64,000 nt of DNA. It comes from Acidobacteriota bacterium (GTDB taxonomy: Bacteria > Acidobacteriota > Vicinamibacteria > Vicinamibacterales > SCN-69-37). Where the stretch lies: NCBI GenBank assembly GCA_020853395.1, contig JADYYY010000019.1, positions 186,001 to 250,000 on the forward strand, in the 5' to 3' direction. Within the stretch, counting starts at the first letter, position 1, and each line of letters begins with the position of its first letter. This document shows, piece by piece, positions 52,000 to 61,515 of the stretch. A model generated the notes under the pieces. That model did not search any database. It was not told where the DNA came from and saw only the letters and a list, made by a program, of their open reading frames with translations. A program made the translations under genes and the position numbers.

Positions 52000-53276
52000 C
52001 GCGGCCGGGGACGGCAGTGGCCGCGCTCTTCGTCTGCCTTGCGGCGAGCGCGGCTGCGCTCGCGCAGCCGTCCGCGCCGTCCGGCGCCGGAAAGATCGTC
52101 GCCGGCGTTCGCGTCCACGGCAATCAACTGACGACCGAGAGCGAGGTGGTCGCGCTCGCCGGCCTGGCGATCGGCGCGCCTTTCCGCGCCGACACGATCG
52201 ACCGCACCCGCGAGCGTCTCGAGTCGGCCGGGCGATTCCGCAGGGTGCAGGTGCTCGAGCGCTTCGCCTCCATCGACGATCCATCCCAGGTGCTCGTCGT
52301 CATCGTCGTGGACGAGGGGCCGTTGAGCGTCGTGGCGGATGATGACTCGGACGGCACGGTCCGGATCGCGCGCCGCCGGTTCGCCAACCTGCTGATTGCG
52401 CCGATTCTCGACGGAGAAGAAGGCTACGGCCTGACGTACGGCGTCCGGCTGGCGTGGATCGGCCTCGGCGGCGAGCGCGGCCGGCTCTCGGTGCCGCTCG
52501 CGTGGGGTGGATGGAAACGGGCCGGCCTCGAGTACGACCGGACGTTCGAGGCCGGGCCGCTGACGAGAGTGCAGATCGGCGCCGGCGTCGACAGCCGGCG
52601 GAATCCGGCGTTCGACGAGCCGGCCGACGCATCGGGAGGCTGGGCGCGGATCGAGCGCCGGGCGGGGCCCGTCAGGGTGGCGGCGCTGGCCGGATGGCGG
52701 CGTGTCCGGTTCGCCGAGCTGGACGATCGGGTTCGATCCGGCGGCATGGAAGTGGTGCTCGACACGCGGATCGATCCCGTGCTGCCCCGCGATGCGGCGT
52801 ACGCGTCGTTCACGCTCGAGCGCCTGAGCGTGAGCGCGCGTGAGCCCGTGTGGCGGACGAGCCTCGACGCCCGAGGCTATCTCGGGCTCATGCGGCAGGC
52901 TGTCCTCGTGTCGCGCCTGCTGCACGACGACGCCAGCGGGCCGCTGCCGCCGTATCTTCAGCCGCTGCTCGGCGGCTGGTCCAGCCTGCGCGGGTTCACG
53001 CCGGGATCGTTCGTGGGCGATCGCCTGGTGGCCGGCTCGCTGGAACTGCGCGTGCCGCTCTCGTCGCCGTTGCGTCTGGGCCGGCTCGGCGTGAGCGCGT
53101 TCGTGGATGCGGGCACGACGTCGCGCTACGGCGACCGCCTGTTCGATCAGCCGCTCCACACCGGCGTCGGCGGCGCCGTGTGGTTCAGCGTCACGGCCAT
53201 CCAGGCCGGCGTCGGCGTCGCCCACGCCGTCGGCGGCGGCACGCGCGCGACGTTCGGTGCGAGCCTCCGCTTCTGA
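51996..53276 (+). CDS. BamA/TamA-superfamily outer-membrane protein with a single POTRA domain
   Basis: The ATG at 51996 overlaps the previous stop (ATGA). The 426-residue protein has a signal peptide ending near ALAQP, then one POTRA domain at about residues 35-105 (VAGVRVHGNQLTTESEVVALAGL; VLVVIVVDEG). A C-terminal 16-strand-type barrel follows, with GGWSSLRGF, the RGF loop motif of this superfamily, and a terminal Phe (GASLRF). True BamA has five POTRAs and ~800 residues, so this is a small relative and might insert or secrete the protein encoded just upstream. Confidence 0.85.
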   Translation: MTRPGTAVAALFVCLAASAAALAQPSAPSGAGKIVAGVRVHGNQLTTESEVVALAGLAIGAPFRADTIDRTRERLESAGRFRRVQVLERFASIDDPSQVLVVIVVDEGPLSVVADDDSDGTVRIARRRFANLLIAPILDGEEGYGLTYGVRLAWIGLGGERGRLSVPLAWGGWKRAGLEYDRTFEAGPLTRVQIGAGVDSRRNPAFDEPADASGGWARIERRAGPVRVAALAGWRRVRFAELDDRVRSGGMEVVLDTRIDPVLPRDAAYASFTLERLSVSAREPVWRTSLDARGYLGLMRQAVLVSRLLHDDASGPLPPYLQPLLGGWSSLRGFTPGSFVGDRLVAGSLELRVPLSSPLRLGRLGVSAFVDAGTTSRYGDRLFDQPLHTGVGGAVWFSVTAIQAGVGVAHAVGGGTRATFGASLRF

Positions 53277-53384
53277 TTCCCGGCGCCACGCCGCGTCACG
53301 CGATCGCGACCGCCGTCGCGCCGCTCGAAGACGGCTGTTCGTCCGGCGACCGCCCGTCGGATCGCGCGGCAGCCGTGCCGACTC

Positions 53385-53408
53385 GCCTCCTCGTGCGCAC
53401 GACGAGGC
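53385..53408. promoter_or_regulatory. 24-bp near-perfect palindrome upstream of speA
   Basis: GCCTCCTCGTGC followed immediately by GCACGACGAGGC is a palindrome with one mismatched pair, centred on TGCGCA, 81 bp before the speA start in the 212-bp gap after the barrel gene. It is too compact for a good hairpin terminator and looks like an operator for a dimeric repressor. A TATGAT at 53471-53476 could be a -10 element but lacks a good -35 at 17 bp. Confidence 0.35.
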
Positions 53409-53488
53409 ACGCGCGCGCGCCGCGGCGCGTCGATCGTCAAGAAAGGGCGCGCGTGAACGAGAATTTCTCTTATGATTGAGGCGCGACC

Positions 53489-55435
53489 TTGAGCACGAGC
53501 AGCCGTGTTACGCGCACGTGGCGCCCTGGCGATCCCTGGACGGTAACCGACGCGTCGGAGCTGTACGAGATCGATCGCTGGGGGAAAGGGTTCTTCTCGA
53601 TCGGTCCCAACGGGCACGTCCGCGTCCACGCGACGCGGGATCCCGAGCGCGCGATCGATCTCAAGCAGCTCGTCGATCATCTCCAGTTGCGCGGCATCGG
53701 CCTGCCGATCCTGATCCGGTTCCGCGACATCCTGCGACAGCGGCTCGCCGACATCCACGGCGCGTTCCAGGCGGCGATCGCGCAGCACCAGTACGAAGGC
53801 CGGTACTTCTGCGTCTACCCGATCAAGGTCAACCAGCAGCGGCAGGTCGTCGAGGAAGTGCTCGACTTCGGGCGTCCGTACGAGTTCGGCCTGGAGGCCG
53901 GCTCCAAGCCCGAGCTGCTCGCGGTGGTGGCGATGGCGGGCAATGACACGCCGATCATCTGCAACGGGTTCAAGGACGCGGAGTTCATCGAGACGGCGAT
54001 GCTCGCCCACAAGATGGGGCGGCGCATCATCCCGGTGGTCGAGAAGTACACCGAGCTCGGCCTGATCCTCGAGTACGCCCGCAAGGTCGGCGTGCGGCCG
54101 CAGATCGGCATGCGCGTGAAGCTCGCCGCGCGCGGCGGCGGCCGCTGGCAGTCCTCCGGCGGCTACCGGTCGAAGTTCGGGCTGACGGTGGCGGAGGTCC
54201 GGCAGGGCCTCGAGGAGCTGAAATCGTACGGCATGCAGGACTGCTTCAAGCTCCTGCACTTCCACCTCGGCAGCCAGATCCCGAACATCCGCATCGTCAA
54301 GGGCGCGCTCAACGAGGCCGCGCGCATCTACACCGAGCTCGTGCGCGAAGGCGCCGGCCTCGAGTACCTCGACGTCGGCGGCGGGCTCGGCGTGGACTAC
54401 GACGGCTCGCAGACGAACTTCGAATCGAGCGTGAACTACACGCTCGAGGAGTACGCGAACGACGTCGTCTACCACATCCAATCGGTGTGCGACGATGCCG
54501 GCGTGAAGCATCCGACGATCGTGTCGGAGAGCGGCCGCGCGGTCGTGGCCTACCACAGCGTGCTCGTCTTCAACGTGCTCGGCGTGTCGGGTTTCGGCGA
54601 GGCCGAGATCCCGCCGAACGGCACGGGCGAGGACCTCGAGCAGCCGCTCGTCGATCTCAAGGAGACCTACCAGAACCTCACCGCGCGGAACGCGCTCGAG
54701 AGCTACCACGACGCACAGCAGGCGCTCGACATGGCGCTCAACCTGTTCAACGGCGGCTACCTGCCGCTCGGGCAGCGCTGCCAGGCCGAGACGCTCTACT
54801 GGGCCATCTCGGCCAAGCTCAAGCGCCTCGTGCAGCAGATGGAGGACGTGCCCGAGGACCTGCAGGGCCTCGACGACACGCTCGCCGACACGTACTTCTG
54901 CAACTTCTCGCTGTTCCAGTCGATCCCGGATTCGTGGGCCATCAAGCAGCTCTTTCCGGTGATGCCGATCCACCGGCTGAACGAGGCGCCCACCCGCCAG
55001 GCCATCCTCGGCGACATCACCTGCGACTCGGACGGGAAGCTCGACCAGTTCATCGATCGGCGCGACGTGAAGCGCACGCTCGCGCTCCACCCGTTCACGG
55101 GCGAGCCGTACTACATGGGCGTGTTCCTGGTCGGCGCGTACCAGGAGATCCTCGGCGACCTGCACAACCTCTTCGGCGACACCCACGCCGTGCACGTCAG
55201 CCTCGACGCCGGCGGCAACGTCGTCCTCGAATCGGTCATCAAGGGCGACACGGTCCGAGAGGTGCTCGACTACGTGGAGTTCGACGCCGACACGCTCGTG
55301 CAGAAGCTGCGCGACGGCGTGGAGGCCGCGGTCCGCGAGGGACGCATGGACTACGAGGAGTCGGGGCGGCTACTCCGCTTCTACGAAGACGGCCTCCACG
55401 GCTACACGTACCTCGAAGACCCGAGCGAGCGGTAA
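53489..55435 (+). CDS. speA: biosynthetic arginine decarboxylase
   Basis: SpeA converts arginine to agmatine, the first step of the agmatine route to putrescine. The start is TTG 53489; the next good candidates would cut the conserved N-terminus. The 648-residue protein has the normal length and the motif YCVYPIKVNQQRQVVEEVL with the PLP lysine. The PLP-phosphate and barrel motifs are LGSQIPNIRIVKGALNEAAR and YLDVGGGLGVDYDGS. The C-terminal part has LFQSIPDSWAIKQLFPVMPIHRL and GVFLVGAYQEILGDLHNLFGD. Downstream polyamine genes (speB or aguA) are not in the window. Confidence 0.95.
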   Translation: MSTSSRVTRTWRPGDPWTVTDASELYEIDRWGKGFFSIGPNGHVRVHATRDPERAIDLKQLVDHLQLRGIGLPILIRFRDILRQRLADIHGAFQAAIAQHQYEGRYFCVYPIKVNQQRQVVEEVLDFGRPYEFGLEAGSKPELLAVVAMAGNDTPIICNGFKDAEFIETAMLAHKMGRRIIPVVEKYTELGLILEYARKVGVRPQIGMRVKLAARGGGRWQSSGGYRSKFGLTVAEVRQGLEELKSYGMQDCFKLLHFHLGSQIPNIRIVKGALNEAARIYTELVREGAGLEYLDVGGGLGVDYDGSQTNFESSVNYTLEEYANDVVYHIQSVCDDAGVKHPTIVSESGRAVVAYHSVLVFNVLGVSGFGEAEIPPNGTGEDLEQPLVDLKETYQNLTARNALESYHDAQQALDMALNLFNGGYLPLGQRCQAETLYWAISAKLKRLVQQMEDVPEDLQGLDDTLADTYFCNFSLFQSIPDSWAIKQLFPVMPIHRLNEAPTRQAILGDITCDSDGKLDQFIDRRDVKRTLALHPFTGEPYYMGVFLVGAYQEILGDLHNLFGDTHAVHVSLDAGGNVVLESVIKGDTVREVLDYVEFDADTLVQKLRDGVEAAVREGRMDYEESGRLLRFYEDGLHGYTYLEDPSER

Positions 55436-55450
55436 GCGAATCCGCTGCGG

Positions 55451-57337
55451 GTGATGTCCCGGCGCGCTTCCATCCGACGAGCCAGCCTCATCGCCGCCGC
55501 CCTCGCAGGAGTCGCCGCGATCGTCATCGCCGCAACCGGCGGCATTGCGGTCTCGCCGCTCGGCATCCGCATCACGGCGCGCGACCCGGTGCGTCCGCTC
55601 TACGTCGCAGCCGCGGCCCTGCTCGTGTACTTCCTGGCCGGCGGAAGCATCGGGCTCGCGGTGGCCGGTGGAACGAGATTCGTCCGCGCGGCGCTCGGCG
55701 GCGCGAGACGCCGGCTGCGCGCGATTCGTCCCGCTGCCGCGGCGGCCGTGCTCGCGGCGGCGGTCACGGCCGTGGCCTGGATCTGGGGCACGAAAGCCGT
55801 GGGCGGCGCGGATTCGTACGGGTATCTGAGCCAGGCCGAGCTGTGGCTGCACGGTCTTCCCAGAGTGGAACAGCCGTTCGTTCGCGACGTGCCGTGGCCC
55901 GACGCGCTCGATACGTTCACGCCGCTGGCCTATCGCCCCGCACCCGACTCGCCGCCCGGCGACGGCAGTTGGGCCTGGACGCTCGTGCCCATCTACTCCG
56001 CCGGCCTCCCGCTGATTCTCGCTGCCGCCAAGCTGATGGGCGGAACGCAGGCGATGTTCATGGTCGTGCCGGTGCTCACCGGCGTGCTCGTGCTCCTCAC
56101 GTTCCACCTCGGCCGCGCGATCGTCTCCGACGCCGCGGGGCTCATCGCCGCGTGGCTCGTCGCCACGAGCCCGGCCGTGTTGTTCATGATGATGACGACG
56201 ATGACGGACGTGCCGGTGGCGGGGGTCTGGGCACTGGCCTCGTGGCTCGTCGTCAGAGATACCGGCGCGTCCGCGTTCGGCGCGGGGCTCGCGTCGGCGG
56301 TCGCCGTGTTGATCCGGCCGAATCACGTCGTGCTGGTCCCGGCCCTCGGGATGTTCTACGCGCTCGGGCTCGCCGATCGACGGACGCGCGCGGCGAGCCT
56401 GCGGCGCGGGGCGCTGTTCTCGGCGGGAATGCTCCCCGGCGTCGTGGCCGTTGCCGCGATCAACACCGCGCTGTACGGCAGCCCGGGACGGTCCGGATAT
56501 GGCAACCTGGACGGGCTCTTCTCGGCGGCGTTCGTGTGGCCGAACGCGAGGAACTACGTGGGCTGGCTCGTCGAGACCCAGACCTGGCTGCCGGTCGCTG
56601 GCCTGCTCGCCTTGTGTCTGCCGGTGCTGCGCGTGTGGCCGCGCACGTCGTGGCGCGCGGTGACGACGCTCGCGCTCTTCGTGGGCGCGCTGTGGGGGCA
56701 CTACCTGCTGTATGCGGTGTGGGATGCGTGGTGGTACCTGCGCTTCCTGATCGCCTCGTGGCCGATGATCATGGTCGGCACCGGCGCGCTGCTCGTGGGA
56801 TTCATGCGATGGCGGCCGGCGCTGACGACGCCGCTCATCGTCGCCGGCGTGTTCGGGCTCGGCGTGTGGCAGGTCTCGGTGGCGGAGTCGCGCAGCACGT
56901 TCGACCTCTGGGAAGGCGAGCGCCGGTACGTCGTCGCTGCGCAGATGGTCAGGCGGCTCACCGATCGCAACAGCGTGATTGTCTCGGGGCAGCACAGCGG
57001 GCCCGTGCGGTTCTACGGCAGCCGGATGTCGATGCACTTCGACGCGTTTCCGCCGGACGTGGACGGCGCGATCGACTGGCTGCTGCGGCACGGCGCGCAC
57101 CCGTATCTACTGCTCGAGCCGTGGGAGCTGGACGTCGTGCAGCAGAGGTTTCGCGGCCATCGTGCCGAGGCTGCGCTCCGCAACCCGCTCGCGGTCTATC
57201 GTGATCCCGGCTCGTTGTACCTGTTCGATCTCGATCCCGGGGCGAGCCACGCGGACACAGAGGTGATCACGGGCACGTACCGGGATCTCTGGGCGGTCGG
57301 CAAAGCGCCGGATCCGAGGCTCGTCTTCCAGCCATGA
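55451..57337 (+). CDS. GT-C-like polytopic membrane protein, type A, copy 1
   Basis: This ~628-residue protein (GTG 55451 or ATG 55454) has about 11 membrane helices. An early lumenal loop carries GGADSYGYLSQAELWL, whose acidic residue is at the place of the catalytic Asp in GT-C mannosyltransferases. A C-terminal periplasmic domain includes WEGERRYVVAAQMVRRLTDRN, then QHSGPVRFYGSRMSMHFD. This looks like the dolichyl-phosphate-mannose family (GT39/PMT-like), but no known enzyme is closely recalled. It is paralogous to the protein at 59623 and forms a pair with the next gene (4-bp overlap). Confidence 0.75.
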   Translation: MMSRRASIRRASLIAAALAGVAAIVIAATGGIAVSPLGIRITARDPVRPLYVAAAALLVYFLAGGSIGLAVAGGTRFVRAALGGARRRLRAIRPAAAAAVLAAAVTAVAWIWGTKAVGGADSYGYLSQAELWLHGLPRVEQPFVRDVPWPDALDTFTPLAYRPAPDSPPGDGSWAWTLVPIYSAGLPLILAAAKLMGGTQAMFMVVPVLTGVLVLLTFHLGRAIVSDAAGLIAAWLVATSPAVLFMMMTTMTDVPVAGVWALASWLVVRDTGASAFGAGLASAVAVLIRPNHVVLVPALGMFYALGLADRRTRAASLRRGALFSAGMLPGVVAVAAINTALYGSPGRSGYGNLDGLFSAAFVWPNARNYVGWLVETQTWLPVAGLLALCLPVLRVWPRTSWRAVTTLALFVGALWGHYLLYAVWDAWWYLRFLIASWPMIMVGTGALLVGFMRWRPALTTPLIVAGVFGLGVWQVSVAESRSTFDLWEGERRYVVAAQMVRRLTDRNSVIVSGQHSGPVRFYGSRMSMHFDAFPPDVDGAIDWLLRHGAHPYLLLEPWELDVVQQRFRGHRAEAALRNPLAVYRDPGSLYLFDLDPGASHADTEVITGTYRDLWAVGKAPDPRLVFQP

Positions 57338-59619
57338 CGTTGGATCATCGTCGATCGAATGTGGGGCGCTGGGCGATCGTCGCGGCCTTCTACGCGCTCG
57401 TGGCTGGCGCGTACGGCTGGCCGGTGATCCGGGGCTTCGGCACGATGCTGCCGAACGATCTCGGCGATCCCGCGCTGCTGACGTGGACGATCTGGTGGAA
57501 CGCGCAGGCCGTGCCGCTCACCGAACGGTGGTGGAACGCGCCGATGTTCTACCCGATCTCCGGGGCTCTGGCGTTGTCCGAGACGCTCCTTGGGCTCGCG
57601 CCGCTGACGACGCCCCTGCAGTGGATGGGTCTCGATCCGGTTGCGACCTACGACGCGATGTTCCTGTTCTCCTACTTCGCGGCCGCGATGGGTGCCCACC
57701 TGCTCGCCTGGCAGATCACCCGCCGCCACGACGTGGCGCTCGTCGCCGGCCTCGCCTACGGGTTCAGCCCCTACCGGACAGCGCAGATCGCACACCTCCA
57801 GGTTCTCGCGTCCTGGTGGATGCCGCTCGCCCTGGCGTCGCTGCACCGCTATGCCGAGCGGGGCAGGCGTCTCTCGCTCGTGGTCTTCGGCGTGTGCTGG
57901 ATGCTCAACGGGCTGACGAACGGCTACTTCCTCATGTACTTCGCCGTGCTGGCGGGTCTCTGGTCTCTCTGGTTCCTGCGCACGCGGCGGCAGTGGATCG
58001 AGGTCGGGATCGCGGCGATGGCGGCGTCGCTGCCGTGGGTGCCGCTGCTCGCTGGCTATACCGGCATCCAGCGCGGCATGGGGCTCGAACGGACACGCGG
58101 CGAGATCGAGTCGTTCAGCGCGGACCTCACCGCGATCTGGGCGACGTCGTCACACAGTTGGGTGCCGCATCACTGGACCGTGCTGCCTCGACCCGAAGGC
58201 GAGCTCTACCCGGGGATTGCGGTCGCCGCGCTCGTCGTGGTCGCGGGCATCCTCGCGTGGCGGCGCCATGGACGCTGGGCGCCGCACGTGGGACGCGGGC
58301 TGATGGCGTTCGGTGTGGCCATCCTGCTGGCCGCGGCGCTCGTCTGGCTGACCGGCGGCGTGCAGTTCAGGCTGCTCGGCGTGCCCGTGTCGGTGACGAA
58401 ACCGCATCGCCTCGTGGGCGCGGGCCTCTGGCTGCTCGCCGCGGCGGTGATGCGCGATCGCCGCTGGCGCGACGGATGGAGGCGCCGATCGGCGTTTCTG
58501 TTCTACGTCGCCGCCGCCGCTGTCACGATCGCCTTCGCGATCGGGCCGGTCGGCCACGTGTTCGGCGCGCGATTCATGGACAAGGCGCCGTACTTCTGGC
58601 TCATGCAGTTGCCCGGCGGCGATGCGCTACGGGTGCCCGCCCGCTTCGGCATGCTCTTCGTGCTGTGTGCCTCCCAGGCGGCGGCGCTCGCACTCGCGCG
58701 GTTCACGCCGGCCGGCGCGCGCGCCTGGCAGGTGGCCGGTATCGCGTTCGTCGTGGCGGCAGACGGGTGGGCGCCGCGTCTGCCGACGGCTGCCGTGCCC
58801 GACGCCTACATGTTGTCGGCCGTGGAGCGATCGGTTCCGGTGATCGAACTGCCGACGCGGGACCTGTACGACGACACGACCGCGATGCTGCGCGCCATGG
58901 TGCACGGGCATCCGCTCGTGAACGGGTTCAGCGGCTACTACCCGTCCCACTACTGGCCGCTGCAGGCGGGTCTCGTCGCCGGCGACGAGACCGCCCTGCA
59001 GGCGATGAGGCAGTTCGGACCGCTGCTCGTGGTGGTGGACGCCCGGCGCGACGAGAATCGGCGGTGGGTCGAGCTGGTCGAACGGCTGCCTGGAGTTCAG
59101 GCCGGACGTCCGAGCGCGGTCGGTCCCGTGTTCCTGTTGTCGCCACAGCGGGTTCCGGCGTGGCAGCCGGTGCAGCGAACGCCCGTGATGCCCATCGCCG
59201 CCATCAGCGCGACGGAGAACGCGAGCGAGATCGAGCGAGCGATCGACGGCCGTCTGGATACGTACTGGGAGAGCAAACGCGCGCAACAGCCGGGCAATCG
59301 CGTCGTCCTCACGTTCGACCCGCCGCAGGAGGTGACCCGTGTCGAGATGGACTTCGCGGCGCGCGCGCACGAGTATCCGCGACGCCTGCAGGTCGGGGTG
59401 GCGGAAGGTGACGAGACGCCACGCGAAATCTGGAGCGGAGGGTTGGCCGGTCCCACCCTGCTCGCGACGTACGAAGACCGCCGCCGGACGACCGTCGGCG
59501 TCGATCTGCCGGCGCCGGTGCGGGCTCGTCACCTCTATCTGACGTTGACCGGCGCGACGGTGGATTCGATGTGGTCGATGGCGGAAGTACGAGCGATCGG
59601 CCGGTCGCCGGAGAATTGA
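57334..59619 (+). CDS. GT-C-like membrane protein with C-terminal discoidin-like domain, type B, copy 1
   Basis: The 761-residue protein has about 12 membrane helices and an N-terminal loop GDPALLTWTIWWNAQAVPLTERWWNAPMFYP, in part, with an Asp at the GT-C position. A soluble segment follows (VIELPTRDLYDDTTAML; GHPLVNGFSGYYPSHYWPLQ). From about residue 622 to the end there is an F5/8-type (discoidin-like) beta domain with IERAIDGRLDTYWES and DPPQEVTRVEMDF, which often binds carbohydrate. A glycosyltransferase of a surface glycan is likely; donor and acceptor are unknown. The copy at 61502 has the same architecture. Confidence 0.75.
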   Translation: MTLDHRRSNVGRWAIVAAFYALVAGAYGWPVIRGFGTMLPNDLGDPALLTWTIWWNAQAVPLTERWWNAPMFYPISGALALSETLLGLAPLTTPLQWMGLDPVATYDAMFLFSYFAAAMGAHLLAWQITRRHDVALVAGLAYGFSPYRTAQIAHLQVLASWWMPLALASLHRYAERGRRLSLVVFGVCWMLNGLTNGYFLMYFAVLAGLWSLWFLRTRRQWIEVGIAAMAASLPWVPLLAGYTGIQRGMGLERTRGEIESFSADLTAIWATSSHSWVPHHWTVLPRPEGELYPGIAVAALVVVAGILAWRRHGRWAPHVGRGLMAFGVAILLAAALVWLTGGVQFRLLGVPVSVTKPHRLVGAGLWLLAAAVMRDRRWRDGWRRRSAFLFYVAAAAVTIAFAIGPVGHVFGARFMDKAPYFWLMQLPGGDALRVPARFGMLFVLCASQAAALALARFTPAGARAWQVAGIAFVVAADGWAPRLPTAAVPDAYMLSAVERSVPVIELPTRDLYDDTTAMLRAMVHGHPLVNGFSGYYPSHYWPLQAGLVAGDETALQAMRQFGPLLVVVDARRDENRRWVELVERLPGVQAGRPSAVGPVFLLSPQRVPAWQPVQRTPVMPIAAISATENASEIERAIDGRLDTYWESKRAQQPGNRVVLTFDPPQEVTRVEMDFAARAHEYPRRLQVGVAEGDETPREIWSGGLAGPTLLATYEDRRRTTVGVDLPAPVRARHLYLTLTGATVDSMWSMAEVRAIGRSPEN

Positions 59620-59622
59620 TCG

Positions 59623-61515
59623 ATGACGCCATTCTCGAGCCTGCGCGCGCGGGCGAAGCAACTGTCGTTCGTGCTCGGCATCGCCGCCTTCGGCTGGGCA
59701 GCAGTGCTCTTCGCCGTCGGCCACGGCATCGACGTGTCGATCGTCGGCCATCTCGTCTTCACCACGAACGAGCCGCGGCGGCCGCTGATCGCCGGCGTCC
59801 TGCTGTTGCTGATCTTCCGGCTGCTCGGCGGCGATCTCTCGGGAACCATCAGGCGGCTCTTCGCCGCCGTCGAGCGGTTGGGTGACGGGCGTTTCTGGCC
59901 GTCCAACGCGGTGCTCGTCGGCGTGATGGCGCTCTACGTCGGCGCGGTTGGCGTCGTCAACGGCGCCAAGGTCGCGGGCGGCGCCGACTCCTACGGCTAT
60001 CTCAGCCAGGCCGAGCTGTGGCTGCAGGGCGATCTCGTCGTCGAGCAGCCGTTCGTCGGCGGCATGCCGTGGCCCAACCGGGCCTGGAGCTTCTCGCCGC
60101 TCGGGTACCGTCCTCAGGAGGGCGCTCCCGACGGCACGCTCGTGCCCGGCTACTCGATCGGCCTGCCGCTGCTGCTCGCCGGGGCGAAGCGCATCGGCGG
60201 ACACGACGCGATGTTCCTCGTCGTGCCGTTGCTCGGCATGCTGCTCATCGTGTCCACCTACGGCATCGGCCGGGCGGTCGCCTCGCCGTTTGCCGGGCTG
60301 GCGGGCGCGTGGCTCCTCGCGACGAGCCCGGCGATCATCTTCTGGGTCGTCGCCACGATGACCGACATCCCCGTGGCGGCGTTCATCACGGCCGGCGTGT
60401 GGGCGATGCTCGGCAGGTCCGGGTGGCGTGCGATGGGCGCCGGCCTGCTGTTCGGCGCCGCCGTCGTCATCCGGCCGAACCTCGTGTTCCTCGCGGCGAT
60501 CGCCGGGCTGCACTACGTGATTCGGGGCATCGAGCGGGACCGGCGCAGGCAGGCCGTCCGCGACGCGGTGCTGTTCGCGTCGGGGGTGGCGCCGTTCGTC
60601 GCGGCCGTCGCGATCGTCAATGCCCATCTCTTCGGCTCACCGCTCGTATCGGGATACGGACGGCTGACCGATTCGCTCGCGGCGGCCCACTTCCTTCCCA
60701 ATCTCGAGCTCTACCTGTCGTGGATGGTGGAGTCGCAGACGGTGCTGTCGCTCATCGGGCTCGCGGCCGTGTTCCTTCCATCGCGGGCGCTCTGGGCGGG
60801 CGCCCGTGAGCGGCACGTGCTCGTGCTCATCGCGCTCATGGTGGCGAGCCTGTGGGCGTTCTACTGCCTCTACCTCGTGTTCGAGGCGTGGTGGTACGTG
60901 CGGTTCCTGCTCGCATCGTGGCCGCCGATCGTGCTCGGCATCGGCACGGTCGCCGCGCTGGCCGCGCGGACGTTCGAGCCGTGGGGACGTCGCGTCGCCG
61001 TCGTCGTGCTGCTCGGCGCCGGCGTGGCGCAGTACCACACGTTCCACACGGAGGAGGCCTTCAACCTGTGGGAAGGGGAGCGGCGGTACATCCGCGCCGC
61101 GTCGCTCGTCCGCAGCCTGACGGATCAGAACAGCGTCGTGCTCGCGATGCAGCACAGCGGAAGCCTTCGCTACTATGGGGGGCGGATGACGATGCGGTAC
61201 GACAACGTGCCACGCGAGTGGATCGATCGCGCCGTCGAGTGGTTGACCGCGCGCGGCTGCCGCGTCGTGTTCGCCGGCGAGTCGTGGGAGCGCGACAAGT
61301 TCCTCGAGACGTTCGCCGGCACGCGCGCGGCCGACGCGCTGGGGCAGTCGCCGCTCGCCATCTACCTGGACCCGGGCGAGTTCTACGTGTTCGACGTGTC
61401 CTCTCCGCCCGGGCCCGATCACATCCCTCGTCGCCTCACGGGCGTGGATCCGTCCGTCTGGACCGACCCGCCCGTTCCAGCGCCCCGTCTGTCGATCCTC
61501 GATGACCGCCGCTGA
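59623..61515 (+). CDS. GT-C-like polytopic membrane protein, type A, copy 2
   Basis: This 630-residue protein is a paralogue of 55451-57337. It shares GGADSYGYLSQAELWL almost exactly, then VEQPFV, MPWP and ATSPAI-type helices, and the periplasmic block WEGERRYIRAASLVRSLTDQNSV with QHSGSLRYYGGRMTMRYD. The N-terminal ~80 residues differ more. It starts 3 bp after the type B copy 1 gene and overlaps the next type B gene by 14 bp, so the A-B pair is repeated as a unit. Confidence 0.75.
   Translation: MTPFSSLRARAKQLSFVLGIAAFGWAAVLFAVGHGIDVSIVGHLVFTTNEPRRPLIAGVLLLLIFRLLGGDLSGTIRRLFAAVERLGDGRFWPSNAVLVGVMALYVGAVGVVNGAKVAGGADSYGYLSQAELWLQGDLVVEQPFVGGMPWPNRAWSFSPLGYRPQEGAPDGTLVPGYSIGLPLLLAGAKRIGGHDAMFLVVPLLGMLLIVSTYGIGRAVASPFAGLAGAWLLATSPAIIFWVVATMTDIPVAAFITAGVWAMLGRSGWRAMGAGLLFGAAVVIRPNLVFLAAIAGLHYVIRGIERDRRRQAVRDAVLFASGVAPFVAAVAIVNAHLFGSPLVSGYGRLTDSLAAAHFLPNLELYLSWMVESQTVLSLIGLAAVFLPSRALWAGARERHVLVLIALMVASLWAFYCLYLVFEAWWYVRFLLASWPPIVLGIGTVAALAARTFEPWGRRVAVVVLLGAGVAQYHTFHTEEAFNLWEGERRYIRAASLVRSLTDQNSVVLAMQHSGSLRYYGGRMTMRYDNVPREWIDRAVEWLTARGCRVVFAGESWERDKFLETFAGTRAADALGQSPLAIYLDPGEFYVFDVSSPPGPDHIPRRLTGVDPSVWTDPPVPAPRLSILDDRR

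Noticed and set aside
53436-53443. TCAAGAAA before speA as a sigma-28 -35
   Set aside because: The sequence at the required 11-bp spacing is AACGAGAA, which does not resemble the -10 consensus.
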